Positions 10,185 through 18,985 of a DNA stretch of 64,000 nucleotides are shown one piece after another; position 1 is the first letter of the stretch, and every line of letters begins with the position of its first letter. Where the stretch lies: the NCBI RefSeq assembly GCF_900156815.1, contig NZ_FTOT01000002.1, forward strand, positions 1 to 64,000. Reading direction: 5' to 3'. A program made the translations under genes and the position numbers. Below the pieces are notes generated by a model. That model saw only the letters and a list, made by a program, of their open reading frames with translations, made no database searches and had not been told where the DNA came from. Source of the DNA: Gemmobacter megaterium (GTDB lineage Bacteria > Pseudomonadota > Alphaproteobacteria > Rhodobacterales > Rhodobacteraceae).

Positions 10185-10198
10185 GCGTTGCGCAACGC
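10185..10198. promoter_or_regulatory. Perfect 14-bp palindrome after nadE
   Basis: GCGTTGCGCAACGC is a perfect palindrome 38 bases after the nadE stop and 60 bases before the small membrane ORF. It lacks a T run, so it is not a canonical terminator; it may be an operator for the downstream pair. Binding protein unknown. Confidence 0.35.
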
Positions 10199-10258
10199 GT
10201 GTCTTGCACGTTGTGCCAGAGCGTCTACTCTTGGCCAAAGCAGATTCGGAGCGTTGCG

Positions 10259-10363
10259 ATGAGTTGGGTGGTTCTCTTGTTTCTTGTCGGCGTGGTCGCA
10301 AGCGCCATTGTCATCTCCGGCGACGACGGGGATGTGGATACGGGCGGCGGCGAAAGTCTCTGA
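10259..10363 (+). CDS. Small single-pass membrane protein (34 aa)
   Basis: A short frame, ATG to TGA, encodes 34 residues. It has one hydrophobic helix (VVLLFLVGVVASAIVIS) and an acidic, glycine-rich tail (DDGDVDTGGGESL). GGAG lies seven bases upstream at 10248-10251. It ends 18 bases before the glycosyltransferase start, suggesting co-transcription. No family is recognised. The ribosome site, the hydrophobic profile and the position in an otherwise empty gap support a real gene. Confidence 0.55.
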   Translation: MSWVVLLFLVGVVASAIVISGDDGDVDTGGGESL

Positions 10364-10381
10364 CCTGCGGCGCCCCTTCGC

Positions 10382-12604
10382 GTGACCCGCCTGTCCATCA
10401 TCGTGCCGTTCTATGACGAAACCGCCTTCATCCGGATGGCGGCACAATCCATCGCAGCCCAGGGCATCGACGACCTGGAGATCCTGATCGTCAATGACAA
10501 CCCCGACCAGTTCCCCCCCGGCTGGCTGGAGACGCTCGACCTGCCCGGCACGCCGCGCGTCCTGCACCATACGGTCAACCGGGGCCTGTCGGCGGCGCGC
10601 AACACCGGCATGGCCGCAGCCTCGGGACGGCTGATCGGGTTTCTGGATGCCGATGACTACTACCTGACCGACGGGCTGGCCGCCCAACTGGAGCTGGCGA
10701 CCCTCTCGGGCGCCGACATCACCCATGCCAACGCCTGCATCAGCTACCCCGGAAGCCCGGCCCTGAAACCCTTGCCGCGCGATGCGGTGCTGTTTTCCCG
10801 CCTGCATCAGGGCGACGGGCTGGCCGGGCTGGAATCGGCGCAGTTCTTCACCTCGTCGTGGTCCAGCCTGTATCGGCGCGATTTCCTGCACCATCACGGC
10901 CTGCGCTTCGACGAAGAGCAGACCAAGTTCGAGGATCGCCTGTTCGTGCTGGAAACCGTGACCCGCGCCGACACGATTGCCACGCTGGGCCGCCCGGTGC
11001 GATGCTGGCGCCGCCGCGCGGGGTCCATCTCTGTCACGCCGCCGGATCCCGGCATCCTGCGGCTTCAGGTGCAGTTGCTGGAAAAATGCCTCGCCGTCAT
11101 GCGCCATCATGCGGCGCAGCCCGGCAGCCCCGCACGGTTCCTGAAACGCGAAGTCTTCAACACCGTGTCCCGGCTGATCTGGGACATGGATCTGATCCGC
11201 CTCGCCGTCGAGTCCCCGTCACCCGACACCGACGCCCTGATCGCCCGCGTGACGGGCCTGCTGGGCGACGACCGGCTGGGCCATCCGATCTTTGACGATC
11301 CGGTCCTCCGCAAGATCAGCCGCGTCGGCCAGCCAAGCCGGCACGGCGTGATTGGCCGGTCCGATTTCTTTGCCCTGCACAAGGCGCTGCGCGACGGCAA
11401 GGCCGAGGCCGCGCAGGACATCTTGCGCGCCCGCCAGCCTCCGCCACCGCGTGCCCGCCGCCATTCCGGCAAGGGCGGGCCGCTGAACGGGCGGCGGCTG
11501 GTGCTGCATCTGGGCCTGCACAAGACGGCCAGCACCTGGTTGCAACGCCAGCTTTTCGCCCGGCGGACGGAACTGGGGCAGCATGGCATTCTGGTGCCGC
11601 TGGCGGGCCTGCCCGACAGCAGCTTTCGCCCGGTGCGGCAGGGCGGTTTTCCCGGCCATCAGGGCCTGCTCAGCGCGCTGCGCTCCGGGGACGAGGCCCC
11701 GTGGACCGCGCTGGGGCACGAGATTACCGCCGCGCGATGCGACACGGTGGTGATCAGCTGCGAAAATCTTGCGCTGCCGACCGACCCCGACCGCGCCGCG
11801 CTGCTTGAACGGCTGTTCCTGCGCCTGTCCGGCGCGCGCGAGGTGACGGTTGTCGCCTTTGTCCGCAGCCCCGACACCTGGGCCGAAGCCTATTGGGCCG
11901 AACAGGTCTGCAACGGCCTGCGCGCCGGGGCCCGCAGTCTGGACGAATTCCTGGTCGATCATGCCGACACCCTGACCGATCTGCCCGCCCTGTTCGCCCC
12001 GTTCGAGGCTTTCGCAGGTGCAGAGGTGCGGCTGCTGGATCACGATGCCGCCGCCCTGCGCCGCAGCCATTGGGCCGATTTCGGCCATGCGGCGGACCTG
12101 CCGCTGGACCGGGTTGCCCTGCCGCAGGATGCACTGGCGCCGGTCTATCCCGGCCCCGACCGGACACAGATCCAGGCGGCCATGGCGGTCAATGCCCTGA
12201 TCTCTGCCGAAGGGCTGCGCCAGCGCACCTTGCGCGGGTTCTTTGCGGTCAGCCCGCCCGGCAGCGACCGGCAGTCGCTGCACGCCCCGGCGGAACGGCT
12301 GGCGCTTGTGCGGCGCTTTGCCGAACGCTCTGCCGACTGGGCCGCCAGACGCGGCTATGCGCCCGACCTTGCGGCGCTGGAGCGCCGGCTGGCAAGCGAA
12401 ACCTGGCAGCCCCCGCCCCCTTGCCGACCGATGTGCTGGACCGTCTGCGCCACGCGCGCCTGCAAGCGGAATACGACAGCGCGCCCGCCGCCTCGCCGCG
12501 TCCCGAACCGGCCCCGGCCCTGCCCGGCCGGACGGTTGCCCGCGACGGGCTCGTCCTGCGTGTCCGGCTGCGGCCATGGGCGCGCACCGCGCTGCGCGGG
12601 CTAG
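10382..12604 (+). CDS. Glycosyltransferase family 2 - sulfotransferase fusion, 3' frameshift
   Basis: The N-terminal part (residues about 1-250) is a GT-A family 2 glycosyltransferase (LSIIVPFYDE, LIVNDNPD, LSAARNTGMA, IGFLDADDYYL with the DxD metal motif). The part from about residue 370 looks like a PAPS-dependent sulfotransferase: LHLGLHKTASTWLQ is the 5'-phosphosulfate loop and VVAFVRSPDTWAEAYWAEQ fits the 3'-phosphate site. It may glycosylate and sulfate a surface polysaccharide. The start is GTG. The frame as written stops at 12604 with an arginine/proline-rich tail. The -1 frame after the C tract at 12410-12420 gives a more protein-like end (LPTDVLDRLRHARLQAEYDS) stopping at 12621. One C appears to be missing, by mutation or base-calling. 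Confidence 0.75.
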   Translation: MTRLSIIVPFYDETAFIRMAAQSIAAQGIDDLEILIVNDNPDQFPPGWLETLDLPGTPRVLHHTVNRGLSAARNTGMAAASGRLIGFLDADDYYLTDGLAAQLELATLSGADITHANACISYPGSPALKPLPRDAVLFSRLHQGDGLAGLESAQFFTSSWSSLYRRDFLHHHGLRFDEEQTKFEDRLFVLETVTRADTIATLGRPVRCWRRRAGSISVTPPDPGILRLQVQLLEKCLAVMRHHAAQPGSPARFLKREVFNTVSRLIWDMDLIRLAVESPSPDTDALIARVTGLLGDDRLGHPIFDDPVLRKISRVGQPSRHGVIGRSDFFALHKALRDGKAEAAQDILRARQPPPPRARRHSGKGGPLNGRRLVLHLGLHKTASTWLQRQLFARRTELGQHGILVPLAGLPDSSFRPVRQGGFPGHQGLLSALRSGDEAPWTALGHEITAARCDTVVISCENLALPTDPDRAALLERLFLRLSGAREVTVVAFVRSPDTWAEAYWAEQVCNGLRAGARSLDEFLVDHADTLTDLPALFAPFEAFAGAEVRLLDHDAAALRRSHWADFGHAADLPLDRVALPQDALAPVYPGPDRTQIQAAMAVNALISAEGLRQRTLRGFFAVSPPGSDRQSLHAPAERLALVRRFAERSADWAARRGYAPDLAALERRLASETWQPPPPCRPMCWTVCATRACKRNTTARPPPRRVPNRPRPCPAGRLPATGSSCVSGCGHGRAPRCAG

Positions 12605-12784
12605 GCGTGCTGCGCGACTGATCCCCCGGCACGCGGATCGGATATCCATGGCGGCAGACGCGCGGCGCCGTCAGGCATGACCACGGGCATCGGGGTCAGC
12701 GCCGCCCGCCGACAGCCCGGCGGCGCATCCCTGCCCCCGGACAGGGGCCGCACAACGGCCCCCGCCGGTTCGCCTGTCATGGCC

Positions 12785-15700
12785 TCACTCGGCCGGAACC
12801 GCCTCGGCATCTGCCGACAGCGGATAGGGCAGATGCACCAGCATCTCTCTGGGGCAGACTTGCAGGAAGTTGCTGCGCTCGGTCTCCCAGTTTTGCAGGA
12901 TGCGCGCGGCCTTGGCGCTGCCGGTCTCTGCGGCATGGCGTTCCACCAGCCCCTTGAGTTGAGCGTCCCAATGCGGATGCGAGACCGCACACGTCACCAG
13001 GCTTTCCAGGTTCATCCATTCCTCGGCCGTGCCGTCGGGGTCATGGACATAGGCCATGCCGCCGGTCATGCCGGCCCCGAAATTCGCGCCGATGGTTCCC
13101 AGGATCACCGCGACGCCGCCGGTCATGTATTCGCAACCGTTCGAGCCGCAGCCTTCGATCACCACCGTGGCACCCGAGTTGCGCACGGCGAACCGCTCGC
13201 CTGCCCGACCAGCCGCGAACAGGAAGCCGTCGGTCGCACCATACAGCACCGTATTGCCGATGATCGTGTTGCGCGAGGCCTCCAGCGGGCTGGCCATCGG
13301 CGGGCGCACCACGATCATTCCGCCCGACAGGCCCTTGCCGACATAGTCGTTGGCATCGCCCTGCACCTCGATCTTCAGTCCGCGCACGGCAAAGGCCCCC
13401 AGCGACTGGCCGCAAGACCCCGACAGTTTCACCGTCAGATGATCGCGCTGCAATTCGTTGCGCATCCCGAACTTGCGCACGATGTGGCTGCTGGCCCGCG
13501 TGCCGATGGTGCGCAGCGTATTGCGCACCGCATAGGACAGCTGCATCTTTTCGCCATCCTCAAAGAAGCGCGCACCATCGCGGATGATTTCGGCATCCAG
13601 CGTGTCCGGCACCGCATTGCGCGGCTTGGAACGGTCATAGGTGATGCGGTTCGCGCCATCCACCGTCAGCAGCAGCGGATTGAGATCCAGATCGTCCAGA
13701 TTGGCCGCACCCCGGCTGACCTGGGCCAGCAGATCCGCCCGGCCGATGATCTCGTCCAGCGAACGCGCGCCGATGCCAGCCATCAACTCGCGGACCTCCT
13801 GCGCATAGAAGGTGATCAGGTTGACCACCTTGTCCGCGCTGCCGGTGAACTTGTCGCGCAACGCCTGGTTCTGGGTGCAGACCCCCACCGGGCAGGTGTT
13901 CGACTGGCACTGACGCACCATGATGCAGCCCATGGCGATCAGCGCGGCGGTGCCGATGCCGAATTCCTCGGCCCCCATCATCGCCGCGATGATGATGTCG
14001 CGCCCGGTGCGCAGCCCGCCATCGGTGCGCAACGTCACCCGCTCGCGCAGGTTGTTCATCGCCAGCACCTGATGCGCCTCGGTCAGGCCCATTTCCCACG
14101 GCAGGCCGGCATATTTGATGCTGGTTGCCGGGCTGGCGCCGGTGCCGCCATTGTGCCCGGAAATCAGGATGATATCGGCCTTGGCCTTGGCCACGCCCGC
14201 CGCAATCGTGCCCACGCCCGACGAGGACACCAGCTTGACCGTCACCTTGCAGCGCGGGTTGATCTGTTTCAGGTCGTAGATCAGCTGCGCCAGGTCTTCG
14301 ATGCTGTAGATGTCATGGTGCGGCGGGGGCGAAATCAGCGTCACGCCCTTGGTTGAATGGCGCAGCCGCGCGATCAGGTCGGTGACCTTCATGCCTGGCA
14401 ACTGGCCACCCTCGCCGGGCTTGGCGCCTTGGGCCACCTTGATTTCCAGCTCTTCGCAGGCGTTCAGATATTCCGCCGTCACGCCGAACCGGCCCGAGGC
14501 GACCTGCTTGATCTTGGCGCAGGGGTTGTCGCCGTTGGGGAACGGGTGCTGATGCGCCGGATCCTCGCCGCCTTCGCCGCTGTCGGATTTCGCGCCGATG
14601 CGGTTCATGGCGATGTTCAGCGTCATATGCGCCTCGGGCGACAGCGCCCCCAGCGACATGCCTGGCGTCACGAACCGCTTGCGGATCGAGGTGATGGATT
14701 CCACCTCTTCGATGGCCACGGGCTTGCCCAGCGGCTTGATGTCCAGCAGGTCGCGCAGATGGATCGGCGGATTGGCCCGCATCGTCGCGGAATACTGCTT
14801 CCACAGATCATAGCTGCCCCGGTCACAGGCCGATTGCAGCAGGTGCATGGTCTGCGCTTCCCAGGCGTGTTTCTCGCCCGACCGCCGCGCCTTGTAGAAC
14901 CCGCCGATGGGCAGCACATCCTGCCCGCCCTGCCAGCCCCTGCGGTGGACCTCCTCTGCCTTGTCCTGGATCCCGTGCAGGCCGATGCCGGAAATGCGGC
15001 TGTGCATACCGGGGAAATATTCCGCCACCATGGCGCGGCTCAGGCCGACCGCTTCAAAGTTCAGCCCCCCGCGATAGGAGGAGATGACCGAGATGCCCAT
15101 CTTGGCCATGATCTTCAGCAGGCCCGCATCCACCGCATCGCGGTAGCGGCGCATCGCGTCGATCAGGCTGCCCTCCAGCAGGCCGCGGTCGATACGGTCG
15201 GCAATGCTGTCCTGCGCCAGATAGGCGTTGACCGTGGTGGCGCCGCAGCCGATCAGCACCGCAAAGTAATGCGGATCGATACATTCCGCCGAACGGGTGT
15301 TCAGGCTGGTGAAGGTGCGCAAGCCCTTGCGCGTCAGCCAGCTATGCACCGCGCTGGTGGCCAGGATCATCGGCATGGCCACCCTGGCCGGGCCCTGGTG
15401 TTCGTCGGTCAACACCAGATGCGCAGCCCCCGAGCGCACGGCATCCTCGGCCTCGGCCCGGATGCGTTCCAGCCCCAGGCGCAGCGCCTCCTGATCGGAC
15501 CCGGCCGGGAAGGTACAGTCGATCACCGCGACCGATCCGCCGAACTGGCGCACCATTTCCTCGTATTCGGCATTGGCGATGAAGGGGCTTTCCAGCACCA
15601 GAATCTCGGTCTGCGCGCTGGATTCGTCCAGCACGTTCTTGAGGTTGCCGAACCGCGTCTTCAGCGACATCACCCGGCTTTCGCGCAAGCTGTCGATCGG

Positions 15701-17323
15701 CGGGTTCGTCACCTGGCTGAAGTTCTGGCGGAAATAGTGCGACAGCGGCCGATAGACCTTGGAGAGCACCGCAGGCGGCGTGTCGTCGCCCATCGAGGCG
15801 ATCATTTCCTTGCCGTCCTCGGCCATGGCGGCCAGAACCTGTTCCAGTTCCTCGATGCTGTAGCCCGCCGCGATCTGGCGCTTGCGCAGGTCCGCCCCCT
15901 TGAACAGGGCCTTTTCCGGCACGTCGCGCATGATGGCGTTCAGGTCCGTGACCTTTTGCACCCAGTCGCCAAAGGGCTGCGCGGCGGCGAGTTTGTCCTT
16001 CATCTCGGCATCGTGGTACAGCTTGCCCTCGGCCATATCGACGGCAATCATCTGCCCCGGCCCAAGCGCGCCCTTTTCGCGCACGGTCATCTCGTCGACC
16101 GGCACCATGCCCGCCTCGGACCCGGCGATCAGCAGCCCGTCGCCGGTGATCACATAGCGCATCGGGCGCAGGCCGTTGCGGTCCAGCCCACCGCACACCC
16201 AGCGGCCATCGGTCATGGCCAGGGCGGCGGGGCCGTCCCACGGTTCCATCACGGCGTTGCAATAGGCGTACATGTCCTGCCAGGGCTTGGGCAGTTCCAC
16301 GGTGGATTTGCTCCAGGCCTCGGGCACCAGCATGGTCTTGGCCATCGGGGCCGAGCGGCCCGCGCGCACCATCATTTCAAACACCGCATCCAGCGCGCCG
16401 GAATCCGACGTGCCCGCCGGGATGATCGGCTTGATGTCTTCGGCCATGTCGCCAAACGCGCCATGCGCCATGCGGATCTCGTGGCTGCGCATCCAGTTGA
16501 CGTTGCCTTTCAGCGTGTTGATCTCGCCGTTATGGGCCAACATGCGGAAGGGCTGGGCCAGCCACCATTGCGGAAAGGTGTTGGTGCTGTACCGCTGGTG
16601 ATAGATGGCAAAGGCCGATTCAAAGCGTTCGTCCATCAGGTCGGGGTAGAACACCGCCACCTGTTCGGCCAGCATCATCCCCTTGTAGATGATCGACCGG
16701 CAGGACAGGCTGCACAGATACAGGCCCTGGATATGCGCCGCCATCGCCGCCTTTTCGATGCGGCGGCGGATGATGTACAGCTCGCGCTCGAACTCCTCGT
16801 CGGTGATGCCCTTTTCGTTGCGGATCAGGATCTGCTCGATCTCGGGGCGCGTCGCATTGGCCTTGTCGCCCAGCACGCTGGTATCCACCGGAACGTGGCG
16901 CCAGCCATAGATGTAATGGCCCATCCGCAGCACTTCGGTTTCCACGATGGTCCGGCAGCGTTCCTGCGCGCCGAAATCCGTGCGCGGCAGGAACACCTGC
17001 CCCACGGCGATCAGCTTTTTCGTATCGGGCTCGTGGCCCGTGCGGCGGATCACATCATAAAAGAACCGCACCGGGATCTGCACATGGATGCCCGCGCCGT
17101 CGCCCGTCTTGCCGTCGGCATCCACGGCCCCGCGGTGCCAGATCGCCTTGAGCGCGTCGATGCCGGATTGCACCACCTTGCGGCTGGGCTTGCCGCCGAT
17201 CGACACCACCAGACCAACCCCGCAAGAGGATTTCTCGTCCTCTTCCTTGTAGAGGCCATTCTCGTCCAGCCAGCGGCGCTTGGCCTCTTCGGCGACAACC
17301 CAGGCTTCATCATACTTCGTCAT
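12785..17323 (-). CDS. gltB: Glutamate synthase (NADPH) large subunit
   Basis: A 1512-residue alpha subunit of glutamate synthase, which transfers the amide of glutamine to 2-oxoglutarate. C34 (SSCGVGLV) becomes the N-terminal nucleophile of the class II amidotransferase domain after removal of a 33-residue propeptide. The central domain, the FMN-binding synthase domain (ISGHNGGTGASP) and the 3Fe-4S cysteines (CIMVRQCQSNTCPVGVC) follow, then the C-terminal GXGXG beta-helix domain. GAGGAG six bases upstream supports the ATG at 17323. The gene is three bases after a GFA-family gene and is last in a run that begins with gltD, so the two subunits probably share an operon with three genes between them. 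Confidence 0.96.
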   Translation of the reverse strand: MTKYDEAWVVAEEAKRRWLDENGLYKEEDEKSSCGVGLVVSIGGKPSRKVVQSGIDALKAIWHRGAVDADGKTGDGAGIHVQIPVRFFYDVIRRTGHEPDTKKLIAVGQVFLPRTDFGAQERCRTIVETEVLRMGHYIYGWRHVPVDTSVLGDKANATRPEIEQILIRNEKGITDEEFERELYIIRRRIEKAAMAAHIQGLYLCSLSCRSIIYKGMMLAEQVAVFYPDLMDERFESAFAIYHQRYSTNTFPQWWLAQPFRMLAHNGEINTLKGNVNWMRSHEIRMAHGAFGDMAEDIKPIIPAGTSDSGALDAVFEMMVRAGRSAPMAKTMLVPEAWSKSTVELPKPWQDMYAYCNAVMEPWDGPAALAMTDGRWVCGGLDRNGLRPMRYVITGDGLLIAGSEAGMVPVDEMTVREKGALGPGQMIAVDMAEGKLYHDAEMKDKLAAAQPFGDWVQKVTDLNAIMRDVPEKALFKGADLRKRQIAAGYSIEELEQVLAAMAEDGKEMIASMGDDTPPAVLSKVYRPLSHYFRQNFSQVTNPPIDSLRESRVMSLKTRFGNLKNVLDESSAQTEILVLESPFIANAEYEEMVRQFGGSVAVIDCTFPAGSDQEALRLGLERIRAEAEDAVRSGAAHLVLTDEHQGPARVAMPMILATSAVHSWLTRKGLRTFTSLNTRSAECIDPHYFAVLIGCGATTVNAYLAQDSIADRIDRGLLEGSLIDAMRRYRDAVDAGLLKIMAKMGISVISSYRGGLNFEAVGLSRAMVAEYFPGMHSRISGIGLHGIQDKAEEVHRRGWQGGQDVLPIGGFYKARRSGEKHAWEAQTMHLLQSACDRGSYDLWKQYSATMRANPPIHLRDLLDIKPLGKPVAIEEVESITSIRKRFVTPGMSLGALSPEAHMTLNIAMNRIGAKSDSGEGGEDPAHQHPFPNGDNPCAKIKQVASGRFGVTAEYLNACEELEIKVAQGAKPGEGGQLPGMKVTDLIARLRHSTKGVTLISPPPHHDIYSIEDLAQLIYDLKQINPRCKVTVKLVSSSGVGTIAAGVAKAKADIILISGHNGGTGASPATSIKYAGLPWEMGLTEAHQVLAMNNLRERVTLRTDGGLRTGRDIIIAAMMGAEEFGIGTAALIAMGCIMVRQCQSNTCPVGVCTQNQALRDKFTGSADKVVNLITFYAQEVRELMAGIGARSLDEIIGRADLLAQVSRGAANLDDLDLNPLLLTVDGANRITYDRSKPRNAVPDTLDAEIIRDGARFFEDGEKMQLSYAVRNTLRTIGTRASSHIVRKFGMRNELQRDHLTVKLSGSCGQSLGAFAVRGLKIEVQGDANDYVGKGLSGGMIVVRPPMASPLEASRNTIIGNTVLYGATDGFLFAAGRAGERFAVRNSGATVVIEGCGSNGCEYMTGGVAVILGTIGANFGAGMTGGMAYVHDPDGTAEEWMNLESLVTCAVSHPHWDAQLKGLVERHAAETGSAKAARILQNWETERSNFLQVCPREMLVHLPYPLSADAEAVPAE

Positions 17324-17326
17324 GGC

Positions 17327-17770
17327 TCACTCCTCAGGGCTGGCTGGGATGTTCAGCGAGGCCAGAAACTGCGCCTCGGTCATCTGGTGGGTCGGACCGG
17401 CAAAGGCAAAGGCCTCCGGCTTGCGGTCGATGTAGATCTCATGCTCCAGCCTCATGCCCGACAGATCGTCCAGCAGGCCGGCGGCGATATAATAGGTCTG
17501 CGGCGCATCCGGCGTGGTCAACCGATACCAGAGCGATGATCCGCAGGTGCCGCAAAAGTGCCGGGCCGCCCAGTCCGACGACTGGAAGGCGCGGATATGT
17601 TCGCTGCCCTCGATCGTCATGGCATCTTGCGGCACGGCCAGCGTCAGCAAGGCGCCCCCCGACCAGCGGCGGCACATGCCACAATGACAGGCACCCAGCT
17701 TGTGCGCCGGGTCGGTCACAGTCAGCCTGACCGCTCCGCACAGGCAATGTCCCGTCCGTGTCTCTGTCAT
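17327..17770 (-). CDS. GFA-family zinc protein 1
   Basis: A 147-residue protein of the glutathione-dependent formaldehyde-activating (GFA) fold. Zinc-ligand cysteines are visible as CLCGAV, GACHCGMCRRW and CGTCGSSL. GFA proteins add glutathione to formaldehyde in a few cases, but most members have no proven reaction. It overlaps its upstream neighbour, another GFA protein, by ATGA and ends three bases before gltB. The tandem arrangement suggests duplication, although the two differ clearly in sequence. Confidence 0.85.
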   Translation of the reverse strand: MTETRTGHCLCGAVRLTVTDPAHKLGACHCGMCRRWSGGALLTLAVPQDAMTIEGSEHIRAFQSSDWAARHFCGTCGSSLWYRLTTPDAPQTYYIAAGLLDDLSGMRLEHEIYIDRKPEAFAFAGPTHQMTEAQFLASLNIPASPEE

Positions 17771-18222
17771 GTCGGCCCCCTGTCGCTGTCCAGCACCGAA
17801 AACTTGTCCACGCAGTCCTGCCGGGTCATCAACCTGCGGCCTTCACCGGCAAAGGCATAGCTGTCGGGCTTGTGGTCGATATAGATCTCGTTCGTCATGT
17901 TCAGCCCGTTCGGATCGTCGAACAGGCCGATGGGCAGTTCCACATTGCCGCTGTAGGGCCCGTCCAGCGTCACCTTGAAATACAGGCCCGACCCGCACTC
18001 CCGGCACCAGGCCCGCATCGCCCAGTCCGATGTCTGGCGGATGGCGATGTGGTCGGCCCCGGTCCAGTCCACATCGCCGTCGGGCACCGTGATCCCCAGC
18101 AGTGCCGAGCCGGTCCAACGGCGGCACATCTCGCAATGGCAAACGCCGAAACCGGCATCCTTCAACCGCGCGACAAAGCGTACTGCGCCGCACAGGCAGC
18201 CCCCGGACCGTGTCAGGCTCAT
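17767..18222 (-). CDS. GFA-family zinc protein 2
   Basis: A 151-residue GFA-fold protein with zinc cysteine motifs CLCGAVRF, CHCEMCRRWTGS and CRECGSGLYF. It shares the EIYIDHKPD-type C-terminal segment with the next gene (EIYIDRKPE), so the two are paralogues. Stop and start overlap by four bases with both neighbours, a sign of translational coupling. Substrate unknown; its place inside the glt operon may reflect redox or one-carbon chemistry, but that is inference. Confidence 0.85.
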   Translation of the reverse strand: MSLTRSGGCLCGAVRFVARLKDAGFGVCHCEMCRRWTGSALLGITVPDGDVDWTGADHIAIRQTSDWAMRAWCRECGSGLYFKVTLDGPYSGNVELPIGLFDDPNGLNMTNEIYIDHKPDSYAFAGEGRRLMTRQDCVDKFSVLDSDRGPT

Positions 18223-18938
18223 GGCGCCACGCCCCTGGCCGGGACAACGGGCAGCGCCGCCAGTTGCTCATCGCAGTCATAGTCCGGCAGCACCGACATG
18301 AAGCCGCGATCACCGGGCATGTCAAAGCGCACGGGGCTGCGGTCATAGGCGGCAAACCCGTCGCCGCCGTCCCATTCCGACGGGCCGGAAAAGAACAGAC
18401 GCCACGCCCGGTGAATATATTCCTTGCCCCGCGCGGCATTCAGAAAGCCGCCCTCTGCCGTGGTCTCGCGGAATTCGAAACTGGTCTCTTCCAGCTCCAC
18501 CCCGTCGATCACCACCTTGCGCCCGGTCAGCGTGTCAAAGCCCCGCACACGGGTCCGGCTGCCATCGCTGGCCATCTGGCTGAAATCATAGGTATCGGTG
18601 CCGCTGTCCAGCAGCGCGCTGAACGAGGCCGGATCGGTCGCGCCCGGCGCCAGTTCCTGCGCCACTCCGGTGGCCAGATCCAGCGAATAGACCCACTGCG
18701 CCTCGGCGTCGATGCGGCTGACGAAATAGGGGCCGAACGGCCCGAAATCCACTCGCCACTGATGCCCGGCCGGATCGCCGGAACAGATGTAATGGTGCGA
18801 CACCTTGCAGCCCCGCGACTGCACCGAGACGAACCCCTCGCAGCCCGGCGGCGGGGTGAACACCTGCGCCATCACCGGCGCAGGACCGAACAGCATCAGG
18901 GCCGCCACCGCTGCCCTGATCCATCCTTGCGCTGACAT
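18219..18938 (-). CDS. Exported protein of unknown function
   Basis: A 239-residue protein with a signal peptide (residues 1 to about 24, ending PAPVMAQ). The mature part contains several cysteines (GCEGFVSVQSRGC, YICSG, YDCDE) that could form disulfides in the periplasm, and aromatic-rich beta-like segments (RVDFGPFGPYFVSRID). No known domain is recognised. The start at 18938 is set by the signal peptide; the frame extends upstream into the gltD 3' end without signal-like features. It is 47 bases downstream of gltD. Confidence 0.7.
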   Translation of the reverse strand: MSAQGWIRAAVAALMLFGPAPVMAQVFTPPPGCEGFVSVQSRGCKVSHHYICSGDPAGHQWRVDFGPFGPYFVSRIDAEAQWVYSLDLATGVAQELAPGATDPASFSALLDSGTDTYDFSQMASDGSRTRVRGFDTLTGRKVVIDGVELEETSFEFRETTAEGGFLNAARGKEYIHRAWRLFFSGPSEWDGGDGFAAYDRSPVRFDMPGDRGFMSVLPDYDCDEQLAALPVVPARGVAP

Positions 18939-18985
18939 CCGCTGTTTCACCTGTGCTGTCCTTGACCGGCCCCGCAGGGCGATTG

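Noticed and set aside
12410-12420. Programmed ribosomal frameshifting in the glycosyltransferase gene
   Set aside because: No slippery heptamer with a following pseudoknot is evident, and a similar missing C in an unrelated gene makes a sequence-level cause more likely.
12622-12784. Terminator between the glycosyltransferase and gltB
   Set aside because: Short GGCC-type stems exist but none with a convincing length and T run; nothing definite is seen.
14357-17539. A long open frame opposite gltB (about 1,060 codons), with similar long frames opposite parC, nadE, the helicase and the FadB-like gene
   Set aside because: They mirror real genes in GC-rich DNA, have Arg/His/Gln/Pro-rich nonsense composition and no domains. 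They are shadows.
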